From the NCBI GenBank assembly GCA_000149265.1, contig CH002005.1:8277-72276 (forward strand): DNA of 64,000 nt. Reading direction: 5' to 3'. The translations under genes were made by a program, and so were the position numbers. The notes beneath the pieces are model-generated. The model did not search any database, was not told where the DNA came from, and worked only from the letters and a program-made list of their open reading frames with translations. The stretch comes from Ciona savignyi (Eukaryota > Chordata > Ascidiacea > Phlebobranchia > Cionidae). Shown in pieces: positions 12,051-22,693 of this stretch; the stretch's first letter is position 1, and every line of letters begins with the position of its first letter.

Positions 12051-12339
12051 AGCAAACAACCAAAATTTGCCTGAGTTGCTATCTCGAAAAAATGATCCCC
12101 ATATGGAGAATCTAGATTCTCTAGAAGAACGATATTGTGTGTGTTATATAGGCCAGCATTCAATCCTATGACTGCTTAGAGTGGTACCACTACAAATGTG
12201 TCAATCTGACACGTGCCCCAAGAGGCAAATAATGGATTTGCCCAACATGCCGAAATGCACCATAACTGAAAGAAGTTGTGTTAACCTTTTCAACAAATTT
12301 GTTGTTTTATTTTTTTCTTCTGTAAATGACAACAAAATT

Positions 12340-13060
12340 CAGTATCTAACTACACTTGCATTTAACAAGTCCACAAATACAGACCATGATTTCATCAAGT
12401 AGATCTACTTGGGTAATTGGTATAATGCTTTGAAGTATGTTAAACTTTTTCAGTCTACCAATTACACGCTCAACATGAATTCGTACATGTGCTAAACTTC
12501 GAGAGCGATCAACGCTTTCAGCACTAAGCTTGTGTGCCTTGCTTCTTGTAAATGCTGGGGTTCGTAACACTGCCCCTCGTACAGCAAGCTCCTCTTCAAG
12601 AACACAGTCTCCTGCCTCAACTCTGTTTATTAATTAATCTAAAACTCTTCCTCCCAACAGCCCCTGCTGGAGTGATTGCCAGAAGGTATTTATTTGTGCT
12701 TGTGTGCTTATAGTTGCAGTTAAAGTTTAATGATAGCAACACAGTTTTTGTACTTTCCAAATGTCCTTGGTATGTTTGCATGTAACACTTCTTTTTGTGG
12801 CCAAACAATAAAGTTTTGGAGAACATGTGCCAAATCAGGTAACCATTGACGAATTATTTTGGAAACAATAACTTCGCTTAAGCCCAAAGCGATGTGCAAG
12901 ATCTTTGTTTGTCAAGCCCATTTTTAATTTCATTAGTATAAGAAGAAAAAGAGGTGATTAGTTTCATCCAACCTTTGATACTACACTGGTCTAGTTTTAC
13001 GAGTTATAATATTTAGCAGCCAATAGAAAAGTTCTTTGCTTGGCAGTCCAGTCATCATGT
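12340..13060 (-). pseudogene. ISL2EU-type DDE transposase
   Basis: Reading the minus strand from about 13,000 downwards gives an HTH segment (L-M-K-L-K-M-G-L-T-N-K-D-L-A-H-R-F-G-L-S), then S-K-I-I-R-Q-W-L-P, then L-L-A-I-T-P-A-G-A. Finally 12,346-12,570 contains V-R-I-H-V-E-R-V-I-G-R-L-K-K-F with the catalytic glutamate of the DDE_Tnp_4 fold. Frames change at least twice (about 12,630 and 12,830), the second aspartate region is lost, and no ATG start is secure. It faces the YqaJ-like relic tail to tail. I could not define the terminal repeats of this element. Confidence 0.65.
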
Positions 13061-13109
13061 TTCGCAAAATCTGCATTATCTTTCAACTTTTTAAAAGTAC
13101 GACTTATTA

Positions 13110-13805
13110 ACATAAATCATATAAAAGTATACTTTACCTTCCTTCATCAATGATATACATATTATGAACCGGTATATCATTTATACCAGTGCCGGTACCG
13201 GTAACTGTTCATGCTTGCTTTCCATTGTTTTTATATATATATCTATATCCTTTTTATGTATCTTTCCTGTGTATAATATACATGTTTCTTTTTTAGCACA
13301 CGGTTAAATCGGCTAAGCTTCTCATCCTATGATGCAGCACATTTTTGAAAACTGAAAATACTGGGAACATTTCGGTGAAGATGGATCATCATAATAATAA
13401 GTGGTTGTTCATGCTTCACTCCAGTTTTTCATTCGGATTGCTCTTACCCATGCTTCCCGTCGTGCACGACTTTGACTTTTTTCTATAAAAACTAATTCGT
13501 TGTTCAGTTTTCTTTGCACGCCTGTTTGTGTAACCAACAGCGCAACACGAATTTGGCATTATACTGTTATTTGTATATTAGGTAGCCTACCCCCTACACA
13601 AAACTGTACGATTAAATATTGTAAGCTTTTGGTAGTAAATTAATTAGAACTAACATAAAATAACTCTAAATTAACTCAGCCTTAATTTTGTATACCGCGA
13701 ATTGTTTGTTTTTTTGCCTGTCAGCTCCAGCGCCGCTGTCGCTTAGAAGAAACACGTCTATTAAATAAATTCTCTTCTCCACTAGTAAGATATGATATCG
13801 CACAT
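13110..13805. other. non-coding stretch with a CCGGTACCGG block
   Basis: A small palindromic GC patch (GTGCCGGTACCGGTAAC) lies at about 13,189. No gene is seen. The minus-strand frame at 13,666-13,938 overlaps the SINE. Confidence 0.3.
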
Positions 13806-13809
13806 AGTA

Positions 13810-13995
13810 AGTGCGTCGTCGCCTTTCAATCGAAAGATTGAAGGTGCGAAACTGGTCGCTAGCTAGTCGGTGTGTGTCCTTGGGCAAGGGCACTTTACGG
13901 ACATTGCCTGAACCCAGCGGATTAATGGGTTCTACCAAATTGAAGGAGCGTGTCTATCATACACAACACACTGCAATAACTCCGGTAACCCGACG
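13810..13995 (+). repeat. tRNA-like SINE copy
   Basis: This is the cleanest copy of the family. A head with a B-box-like GGTGCGAAACTGG is followed by CCTTGGGCAAGG (about 13,879), CATTGCCTGAACCC, GGATTAATGGGTTC and a 3' end with CACTGCAATAACTC. The same blocks occur in order, inverted, at 8.9, 35.1 and 55.9 kb. The internal CCTTGGGCAAGG is itself a perfect palindrome. Confidence 0.5.
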
Positions 13996-13999
13996 ATGA

Positions 14000-15350
14000 T
14001 TGCCTTTATATGCAGTTAGTTCTTTCTCTCCATTTACTTTCTCCTCCTTCGTTCAGCCGTCGCAAGGGAATGCCTGATATGTTCCTGTTATCCTTCCTTT
14101 GCTGCGTTGGTGTTTTGGCGCCCTAAATTGCTATTGGGAGGATTAAAGCACACGCACGACGCACGGTACAGTCATTTTTTTCTTGATATATGGGGTGAGT
14201 GAGCTAAGCGACCAAACAAACAACGCCTGATAGCCATATTTGAATCTGTCGACGTTGCTGATAAGACCGTTATTTATGCTTTTCTACGTTCGCGTGTAAT
14301 TTTCACGTCCATGTTCCCCCATCATAAGGAAGGGGGTGGGTAGTAGTAGGTGGCCATGCACTTTTATATAAAACATTCATGTTTACTATCTATCGACATG
14401 GAAATTGATCCCTGGCAACACTTGAAGAACACACCTAACAAATTCCCGCAGTTAATGCATCAGCCGAAACTACGAATTCGTTTTTTTTGTGGTTGTAAAA
14501 GAAAATTTGCACTAATTAACTCCGTTTTCATCAATTACCTATTACAACGACAAGTATTCATTGATTATAGTGGTTCTGAATGTATTTAAATTACGCCAGA
14601 TAATCCTTCGAAAATGCCCAGAGTCCTCCGATAGCGAAATTTGAATCCAACTTTGTAGAGAAATTGTTTGGCTAGTATTTCGTCAACCGCAGGTAGCGAT
14701 GGATCGCTCTCTGCACGGTGTGCAATCAATAATACAAATTCTTACCGTACCGCCGTGTGTTTCTTCGGGACCACGGCCATATCAGAACGCGAACACCAAT
14801 CTGTTGGGGTTCAGTTAATTAATCGCTGAATCACCCCTGTAGCTTTCATCCGATCTTCACCTGTTTTTGAAATGGATGAGCTATAGGAACATTTATACGC
14901 CTTGGCACATCATCCTTTGATCGGATTGAAAGTTTGTCTGATGACCTTTTACTTACTGCATTCCAGCCCTAATGTGAGGATTGCACCAATCCCCTGCCTG
15001 ACCAGACTTAAATTTGATCGCGATGCAAATGTCGTAAACTGTCCCCGGTGTTTTAACAGATCGTCTCTTGGTCCGTATAATGACATGATGGGTAGTTAGC
15101 ATTTATCTGTAATTACACAACTCATGTGCTTATCATCTGAATTGTTTAACAACCCCGTCTTCAAGAAAAAAAACACTGCGCATATTTCTAGCAGGACAAT
15201 TAGCCCTCTCGTGCGATGAGAGTATGTGATTTAGTTTCCCTTGGTCCATGTTTAACCGTTAAACGATATAAATGGGTGGGTGGGTCATTTGTGTTAAAGC
15301 CGGGCAATCAATCACTGCAAGTTGATTTTCTTTCTTCTGGATTTTGGACT
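14000..15350. other. non-coding stretch, nothing recognised
   Basis: Frames at 14,350-14,589 and 14,902-15,099 have no domain or codon signature. No repeat ends seen. Confidence 0.35.
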
Positions 15351-15850
15351 ACGTAATATAAGAATGCATACCCCCCCCTCTTTTTTAAGCTCCACTATGT
15401 TTGATAATTCAATTTTAATTGCCTTAGTTGCAGAAAGGTTCTTAGGCGCCAAGTGTTTCAAAAGTCTGGGAGTGCGGCCAAAAAATTAAACATACAGTGT
15501 TTACAAACTTAATTAATAGCTATGCGTGGTTGATCGCCTAAATGAAAAAAAGTACGTTGTCGCGAATTTAACTGGTTACGAGTTAAATATGTCTTCTATT
15601 CTTTCGGTATAATAGTTAGCTGCAATGCTGGTGGTTTCCGTCGACCTTATGTGATCAGATGGCGGCAAATTTGCTTTGATCGGGCCGCGCCGATTCTTAA
15701 GATAAAAAGTAGTAATGAACAAGATAACACGTGCCTAAAGTAAGTCATTACGGTCATAAGTTCAATTTAAATTCTGTAGTCGAAAAATAGGTTTACATTG
15801 ATTGAAATTAAAGCTTTTTCGCGAATTCCTTTATTAACAACGGTGTATAG

Positions 15851-18828
15851 ATGGCGTATAACCAATTAAGACCTCTATGAACGGCAGGATGTGACGAGTG
15901 GTACCCTCCATGAGTCATTGTTTTTAAACTAGTGTTTTGCTGAGTAACAATGGTGGTGATTCCCCAATGTTTGTTTTGTTGAAAGCAGCATGTGCTAGGC
16001 TGCGCGCCGGTGTTCTCGTTTAGCTGTAAAGTTTTGTAATCGTGGAGCAGTGCTTTGTAAAATAAAGGTGTTGAATGTGCATCTGCTAGCTGTTTTGTTG
16101 TAAAAAAGTTGCCGATGTACGAAGGGGTATGGGCTCAAAATTTTTAAACAAAATTTTGTAGGTTTTTGAGTTTAGGTTGCAGATCCAAGCTTCAATTTTG
16201 AATTGTGAAAAAATCTAAGACTTCCTATGTCAGGATTTTGAGTGACAGTCGTTTTTGTGAGGTCAGTTTGCATTGGAGAGATAGGGAAAATAATTAGTTG
16301 AACGCCTCCTAAATGAAAAACAGGCTATTTTGAATTTTTTGCCAAAATCTCCAAATTTATAGAAATTTGAGTGTGGATAAATGTTACTAGTCAACTGTTT
16401 GTCTAAAATCTTACACTTAATTACTTATGCTAATTAGCAAAGTAATTAATTAGTCATTTTTTCTCATTTTTTGGTTGTTTTCACTCCGGTAGAGGGTCGT
16501 TCGGATATTTTTTCAAGAACCTAACTTCGAATGGCTTTTATAAATACCAGACAATCTTTCGATACAGACTGTTAATCCGATTTGTGATATAGGACTGAAA
16601 AATGTACTCCTCTTGGTATCCACATGTGTACCTTTTTTTCATATTTTTCAATTTTTGGGCAGGTGTGAAGGCCTAGATGTGTTGTTGGACACTTATGCAT
16701 ACAGAAGATATAAAAACTTACCAATCCTAACCATCCTTGATTGTCAAACATTGGTGAAAGAAGGCGTGGTCACACGAGGCTCAAAGGTGACATTGGGTGT
16801 GTTTTTTTACTCAAAAACAACTATTTGTACCCTGGTTATGGACTTTAAACCTTTCAAATTACAGAGTGAAAAAATGTGCTGAAACTTGTGGAACATCAAG
16901 CAGTGAATTTTAATGTGTACGAAGAGTTTCAGTCATCACCAGTGACACTGTCGCCAAATTAAATCTACAGAATGACCACCCTTCAGTCGAAGGCCTGTAA
17001 TAGCCGAAGCAGTCAACCGAAACGGTTAAAATTTGGACCGGAGTCTCACAGAATGACCTCTACTAGTAAGTTCAAACTGGAACGGTCACCGTTTCCAAGA
17101 TGGCGTATAACCAATTAAGACCTCTATGAACGGCAGGATGTGACGAGTGGTATACCCTCCATGAGTCATTGTTTTTAAACTAGTGTTTTGCTGAGTAACA
17201 ATGGTGGTGATTCCCCAATGTTTGTTTTGTTGAAAGCAGCATGTGCTAGGCTGCGCGCCGGTGTTCTCGTTTAGCTGTAAAGTTTTGTAATCGTGGAGCA
17301 GTGCTTTGTAAAATAAAGGTGTTGAATGTGCATCTGCTAGCTGTTTTGTTGGAAAAAAGTTGCCGATGTACGAAGGGGTATGGGCTCAAAATTTTTAAAC
17401 AAAATTTTGTAGGGTTTTCAGTTTAGGTTGCAGATCCAAGCTTCAATTTTAAATTGTGAAAAAATCTAAGACTTCCTATGTCTGGATTTTGAGTGACAGT
17501 CGTTTTTGTGAGGTCAGTTTGCATTGGAGAGATAGGGAAAATAATTAGTTGAACGCCTCCTAAATGAAAAACGGGCTATTTTGAATTTTTTGCCAAAATC
17601 TCCAAATTTATAGAAATTTGAGTGTGGATAAATGTTACTAGTCAACTGTTTGTCTAAAATCTTACACTTAATTACTTATGCTAATTAGCAAAGTAATTAA
17701 TTAGTCATTTTTTCTCGTTTTTGGTTATTTTCACTCCGGTAGAGGGTCGTTCGGATATTTTTTCAAGAACCTAACTTCGAATGGCTTTTATAAATACCAG
17801 ACAATCTTTCGATACAGACTGTTAATCCGATTTGTGATATAGGACTGAAAAATGTACTCCTCTTGGTATCCACATGTGTACCTTTTTTTCATATTTTTCA
17901 ATTTTTGGGCAGGTGTGAAGGCCTAGATGTGTTGTTGGACACTTATGCATACAGAAGATATAAAAACTTACCAATCCTAACCATCCTTGATTGTCAAACA
18001 TTGGTGAAAGAAGTGGAGGCGGACAAAATGTGGTCACACGAGGCTCAAAGGTGACATTGGGTGTGTTTTTTTACTCAAAAACAACTATTTGTACCCTGGT
18101 TATGGACTTTAAACCTTTCAAATTACAGAGTGAAAAAATGTGCTGAAACTTGTGGAACATCAAGCAGTGAATTTTAATGTGTACGAAGAGTTTCAGTCAT
18201 CACCAGTGACACTGTCGCCAAATGAAATCTACAGAATGACCACCCTTCAGTCGAAGGCCTGTAATAGCCGAAGCAGTCAACCGAAACGGTTAAAATTTGG
18301 ACCGGAGTCTCACAGAATGACCTCTACTAGTAAGTTCAAACAGTTTAAACCAAACTGGAACGGTCACCGTTTCCAAGATGGCGTATAACCAATTAAGACC
18401 TCTATGAACGGCAGGATGTGACGAGTGGTATACCCTCCATGAGTCATTGTTTTTAAACTAGTGTTTTGCTGAGTAACAATGGTGGTGATTCCCCAATGTT
18501 TGTTTTGTTGAAAGCAGCATGTGCTAGGCTGCGCGCCGGTGTTCTCGTTTAGCTGTAAAGTTTTGTAATCGTGGAGCAGTGCTTTGTAAAATAAAGGTGT
18601 TGAATGTGCATCTGCTAGCTGTTTTGTTGGAAAAAAGTTGCCGATGTACGAAGGGGTATGGGCTCAAAATTTTTAAACAAAATTTTGTAGGTTTTTGAGT
18701 TTAGGTTGCAGATCCAAGCTTCAATTTTGAATTGTGAAAAAATCTAAGACTTCCTATGTCAGGATTTTGAGTGACGGTCAGTTTGCATTGGAGAGATAGG
18801 GAAAATAATTAGTTGAACGCCTCCTATA
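15851..18828 (+). repeat. tandem array, 2.4 copies of a 1.25-kb unit
   Basis: Units begin ATGGCGTATAACCAATTAAG at 15,851, 17,100 and 18,378, giving lengths of 1,249, 1,278 and a truncated 451 bp. Unit 2 differs from unit 1 by two small insertions of about 16-17 bp (near 18,015 and 18,342) and scattered substitutions, so the copies are very similar. The array sits in copy I at a place where copy II reads straight through, so it arrived after the duplication or was lost from copy II. Each full unit contains a frame (16,613-16,882, 17,863-18,054) starting MVSTCVPFFHIFQF that is not recognised and is disrupted in unit 2. Confidence 0.85.
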
Positions 18829-19589
18829 CAATCAACCCAAGAAAGAAACAGTGACGTTTCCACGCGTGTATTGTTACTTGGACAAAGCAAAAGTATTTCG
18901 GCGAACGGTGGCGTTGTTAAACCACCGACTCTGCGTCATAGTAGATCTTAGATATGTCTTCAACCGTAAGTCGCAAAACTGCTTCCAAATTTGGAAGCAT
19001 AATTTTTAACACATCGTTCTCTGCAAATAGTGTCTGCACCATTGCGACAGTAGAGAGATCCGAAACCTTTGCAGCGAAGCTATGAAATTAGTTGATCTCG
19101 CAAATTAAACGGTCTTTCATTAATAGCAAATTTAAATGGAACGAACGTTAAATAAAATATTTTGACAGAATTGAAAATCCTTTGAAATCCAGGTCCAGTG
19201 ATGAGTGAGCTATTTATTGGGCGAATTTACAAGCCAGAAAGCTCACCGAATCCTCCAAACCGATATATAATATAGGTAGGTTCCAAGTCCGGTGGTAGCA
19301 GCAGCTCCGTTAATAGCTCTGAAGCGTCTTGGGTGTTCGATTTTCAAGTTCCATGAAGCAATTGCTCTTTGGTGCTTTGCTGATCCCATGCAAATAAGGG
19401 AACTTGTTTTGAAACAATTAATGAAGTTCAAAAGGTACTTACCCTATAGTAATTATTGCGCACCGGATTCTGGTATATATGCACTTATTTCAAGCATCGT
19501 TTTAAATTTGATCTCGACAACTTATAAATTCTAAGAAAATGGACCCAAACAACAAATAGGCCGTCGTCGTCTTATTCACCTAGAATAGC

Positions 19590-19725
19590 GATTCGGGTTA
19601 CAGTTACTAACTATTGCAGTGTATGATTTGGACGTTCCTTTAATTAAGTATAGAACCAACTGCGCATTGCATGCACTTTGGGACAAACCATCCAGACCAA
19701 ATTTATATAAATACACAGAAGGGAT
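19590..19725 (-). repeat. partial SINE-like copy within duplication copy I
   Basis: ACTATTGCAGTGTATGATTT-like and GACGTTCCTTTAATTAAGTA blocks match the dispersed SINE. The equivalent region is at about 26,185-26,290 in copy II, so this insertion predates the duplication. Confidence 0.4.
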
Positions 19726-20354
19726 GGATGTTCATCACTTAAAATCAGGAGCCGGTTAACCAACCAAATAATTACCCACGGTGAACCTCGTATCTCAGTC
19801 AATTTGAAAAAGATCAAACCATCTTTTTAAAAATACTTGCCCGTTTGCATTGTCAGTAATGGAAATTGTTTTACAGGATCATGTTAGAAATGCTTTTTGG
19901 AAAAGGGCGACACCACCTACGACGTATACTACAGCCAGCTTATGACATTCATTTAATGCTTAAAGCATACCGAAAAAAAGAACCACAAAGTGGTCTTTTA
20001 CAACTTCTGCCTCTAATATCACCACTTCAATCGTTTCGTGTTCTTTATTCCATTATGACGACAACCTATCAAACCTTCAAAATACCTCCGGACACTGGTT
20101 GTTGATCAGCAACACACCGAATTTAATTTTCTTCTTCCGCATTTTACCAAGTGTGTGCCGGATATGATTTAAGCTGGATTTTGGCTTGGTAGTCCTTGTG
20201 CATAACTTAACTTTGCTAAAAGTAATATAAGAATGCATAAACTCCCCTTTTTTAAGCTCCACAGTCGTCGTGAAAACGTTAGCATGTTTATGTTTGATAA
20301 TTCAATTGCCTTAGTTGTAGAAAGGTTCTTTCCTGATTTCGAAATGTACACAAT

Positions 20355-20620
20355 GGTTCCATGACAACTGAACCCCTTACAACTGAACCCCTTACAACTA
20401 AACCCCTTACAACTGAACCCTTACAACTGAACCCCTACAATTAAGCCCCTTACAACTGAACTCCTTTTAACTGAACCCCTTTAAACTCAACCCCTTTACG
20501 GCTGAACCCATTTCAATTGAACCTCTTTACAACTGAACCCCCTTTTCAGTTAAAAGGGTTCTGTTAAAAGGGGTTCAGTTGTAGGGGCTCAGTTGTAAGG
20601 GGTTCAGTTGACTGGTCACC
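20355..20620. mobile_element. 266-bp foldback element made of a 15-bp repeat, 9-bp TSD
   Basis: The left two thirds are about twelve head-to-tail variants of CCCCTTACAACTGAA. The right end carries about four copies inverted (GGGGTTCAGTTGTAAGG), so the element can fold on itself. It starts GGTTCCATGACAACTGAACC and ends GGGTTCAGTTGACTGGTCACC-like. GTACACAAT flanks it directly at 20,346-20,354 and 20,621-20,629. A second copy with its own target duplication is at 46,822-47,088. There is no coding capacity and I cannot assign a superfamily. Confidence 0.8.
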
Positions 20621-21261
20621 GTACACAATAGTTCATTCATTACCATAGGCGCCAAGTGTTTCAAAAGTCTGGGAGTGCGGCCAAAAAATTAAACATGTTG
20701 GCTCTTCAATCCTTAGGTAACCTAAACAGTGTTTTTATTAATAGCTATGACCTATGCGTGGTTGATCGCCTTAATAAAAGTACGTTGTCGGTTACGGGTT
20801 AAATGTCATTTATTCTTTCGGTTAAACATTGATGCTCCTTTCGGTATAATAGTTTAGCTGCAATGCTGGTTTCCGTTGACCTTACGTGATGCCCACCGCA
20901 GCTGATGGCGACAAATTTGCTTTAATCGGGCGGCGCCTATTCTTAAATTAACCCAAAGTACGTCATTACGGTCATAAGTTCAATTTTAAAAGGGGGAACT
21001 GAAGTCAATTTTTAAGAATATCTTAATAAATGGAAAAAAATACGCTGATTTCAAAAATCAAATCAGTTTCTTCCAATATTTTTTGGTTAAAGAGTTATGA
21101 GCAAATATGTATTTCATTTTATGTTAGGGGATTTCCCGTATTACGTCACTGACGTTGTTGGGATTTCGTGCATATATGCATTGTATACAATCATGTGTCA
21201 GTTTAGAGGTGAATTACTAACAGAAGCGCCTGCAGGAGCGTTGTATTTTCGTTTTTTTTAT

Positions 21262-21361
21262 NNNNNNNNNNNNNNNNNNNNNNNNNNNNNNNNNNNNNNN
21301 NNNNNNNNNNNNNNNNNNNNNNNNNNNNNNNNNNNNNNNNNNNNNNNNNNNNNNNNNNNNN
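21262..21361. other. 100-N assembly gap, probably spurious
   Basis: The 15-mer TTTCGTTTTTTTTAT stands immediately before and immediately after the Ns. The opposite TIR (about 23,186-23,213) has this stretch once, with no intervening sequence. The two contig ends therefore overlap and the true gap length is about minus 15 bp. Confidence 0.8.
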
Positions 21362-21977
21362 TTTCGTTTTTTTTATGGAGACTTAGCATAACACTTGTAA
21401 TATAGCCTTACTGAACCAATGTACATGGTGACAGCTTACTTTAAGCGCGGTCATTAAGGCCTGCACGGTCCTGGACCTAAGCTGAATGCTGAGGTATACA
21501 GGTCTCGTATTTAAATGACTTTAGAATAATAAGTCATAGCAATTTATATCATAAATAATAAAAGTGAAAACAGAACAAGAAAACTAAAACAGAATGCATT
21601 AAACTGTAACTGCCAGCAATTTATAGAAATAAACCAGCCATTAGGCAAAGGCTAGACTATGCAGTGGGAAAAGCCTATTTCTTTTATGGTTTACCTTGGC
21701 TGTTTGTATAATGTTTTGCTGTTGTGTATGTGGTGCATTTATTGCTGCTGTTATTGAAACTGAGCATTAGCCTGTGACTGGTTGAGAAGACCACTTATTG
21801 CAAAAACCAGTTAATCCACAGTTGAGTAGCTGATGTGTAGTCTAACAATAAGTACACAGCAAGCACTCAGATAAGTAAGTGAAGAATATATATAATAGAT
21901 CTTTAGTTAACTACCTAAATAAGTTAATAAGAATATACCCCATTTCTAATTTAGTTCTTTTTATTAGATATTGTAAA

Positions 21978-22397
21978 ATGCCTAAAGTTAAGCCACTGAG
22001 AAGGAAGAAAGAGTGATTGGAGTATATTGTTTTGCTCCGAGGATGTACAAATTCCTATTACAGCACACGAAATTCCAATCCACCTGTGCTCTTCCATCGA
22101 TTTCCTCACAACGACAAAAAACGGTTGAAGCAATGGATACAACAATGCAAGCGTTCTAAACTACCTGGAAAAAGAACCGCAGTGTGTAGTGCACATATTT
22201 GTGACAAGGATTATCATAGTAAAATTGTATTTGACTCCAATGGAGTAGCCAAGATGATGAAAACAAACCACTTGGTGAAAAATACAGTTCCAACAATTTT
22301 TAATTTTTCTGATTATGATTTTAAACATAGTGATCAACCCAGTACATCAAGTGCAACTTCAAGAACTTCTTTATCCAAGCAGATAATTGAAAAATAA
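21978..22397 (+). pseudogene. THAP-domain protein fragment of the Kolobok-like element
   Basis: The longest frame (22,017-22,397) contains most of a THAP zinc finger: G-C-T-N, then F-H-R-F-P, a W (codon near 22,134), C-S-A-H for the C-x2-H half, and the closing V-P-T-I-F box. The first zinc cysteine is lost in this frame. It is present one frame over, so a one-base indel near 22,035-22,045 separates it. An ATG at 21,978 starts a basic segment (MPKVKPLRRKK) that ends at a TGA and is probably the native N-terminus. The frame stops after a serine/threonine-rich stretch with no catalytic domain, and its last 64 bp overlap the minus-strand frame. Confidence 0.75.
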
Positions 22398-22693
22398 GGG
22401 CTTTTAGTAATGCAAGTCCAGTCTGGCGTTATTTTGTGCACAAATGCATGTACATTCATGCAGCATAAACATTCTTGCGGTGTGTCCATAAAAATACAGT
22501 TTTTGCAACGGCACCAAGTCATGTCAATAGGTAATGTTTCTAAATAAACATTTTCTTCTATGGGGCTTGCATCTTCAAAGATACTTTCAGACGTTTTCCT
22601 TGGTTCAAACGCACATGACTAAATTTGTGTTGTTTTATTGTGTACAATAAAACTTCTTTCATCCATGCCAGAATGCTGAAAACTGTCATCCAT
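22334..22693 (-). pseudogene. cysteine-rich protein resembling half of the P2X7 ballast domain
   Basis: A minus-strand frame starts at an ATG (22,691-22,693) preceded by non-coding sequence and runs to a stop at 22,334, with one in-frame TAG after 24 codons. The part after 22,522 reads T-W-C-R-C-K-N-C, then E-C-L-C-C, then T-C-I-T-K-S-x-x-F, then C-L-D-K-E-V-L-E-V-A-L. This spacing (W-C-x-C-x2-C, a C-C pair, C-I-T-x-S, C-L-x3-V-L) matches the first half of the zinc-cluster ballast domain at the C-terminus of P2X7 receptors, also known as a stand-alone domain in animals. The second half is missing. It is embedded in a transposon and faces a THAP gene. Function here is unknown. Confidence 0.6.

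Larger units (their letters stand above)
15352..20150 (+). repeat. copy I of a roughly 1.8-kb tandem duplication
   Basis: Blocks of copy I recur in the same order in copy II (20,226-26,650). Examples are AAGTGTTTCAAAAGTCTGGG at 15,451 and 20,652, the GTCATAAGTTCAATTT segment at 15,753 and 20,971, GTGACGTTTCCACGCG at 18,851 and 23,561, ATTTTGACAGAATTG at 19,157 and 25,317, and the GATCAAACC segment at 19,811 and 26,392. Removing the array at 15,851-18,828 leaves about 1.8 kb. The same length remains in copy II once its insertions are removed. Confidence 0.8.

Noticed and set aside
16613..16882. Frame in the 1.25-kb tandem unit as a real gene
   Set aside because: The reading frame is altered in the second unit by a small insertion, and no domain or start context supports it.
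19243..19431. Minus-strand 62-codon frame, repeated at 25,401-25,646
   Set aside because: It is present twice only because of the segmental duplication. Splice signals are ambiguous on both strands and no domain is recognised.
20365..20530. CRISPR-like array of CCCCTTACAACTGAA repeats
   Set aside because: Units are contiguous with no unique spacers, invert near one end, are flanked by a target duplication, and the context is eukaryotic.
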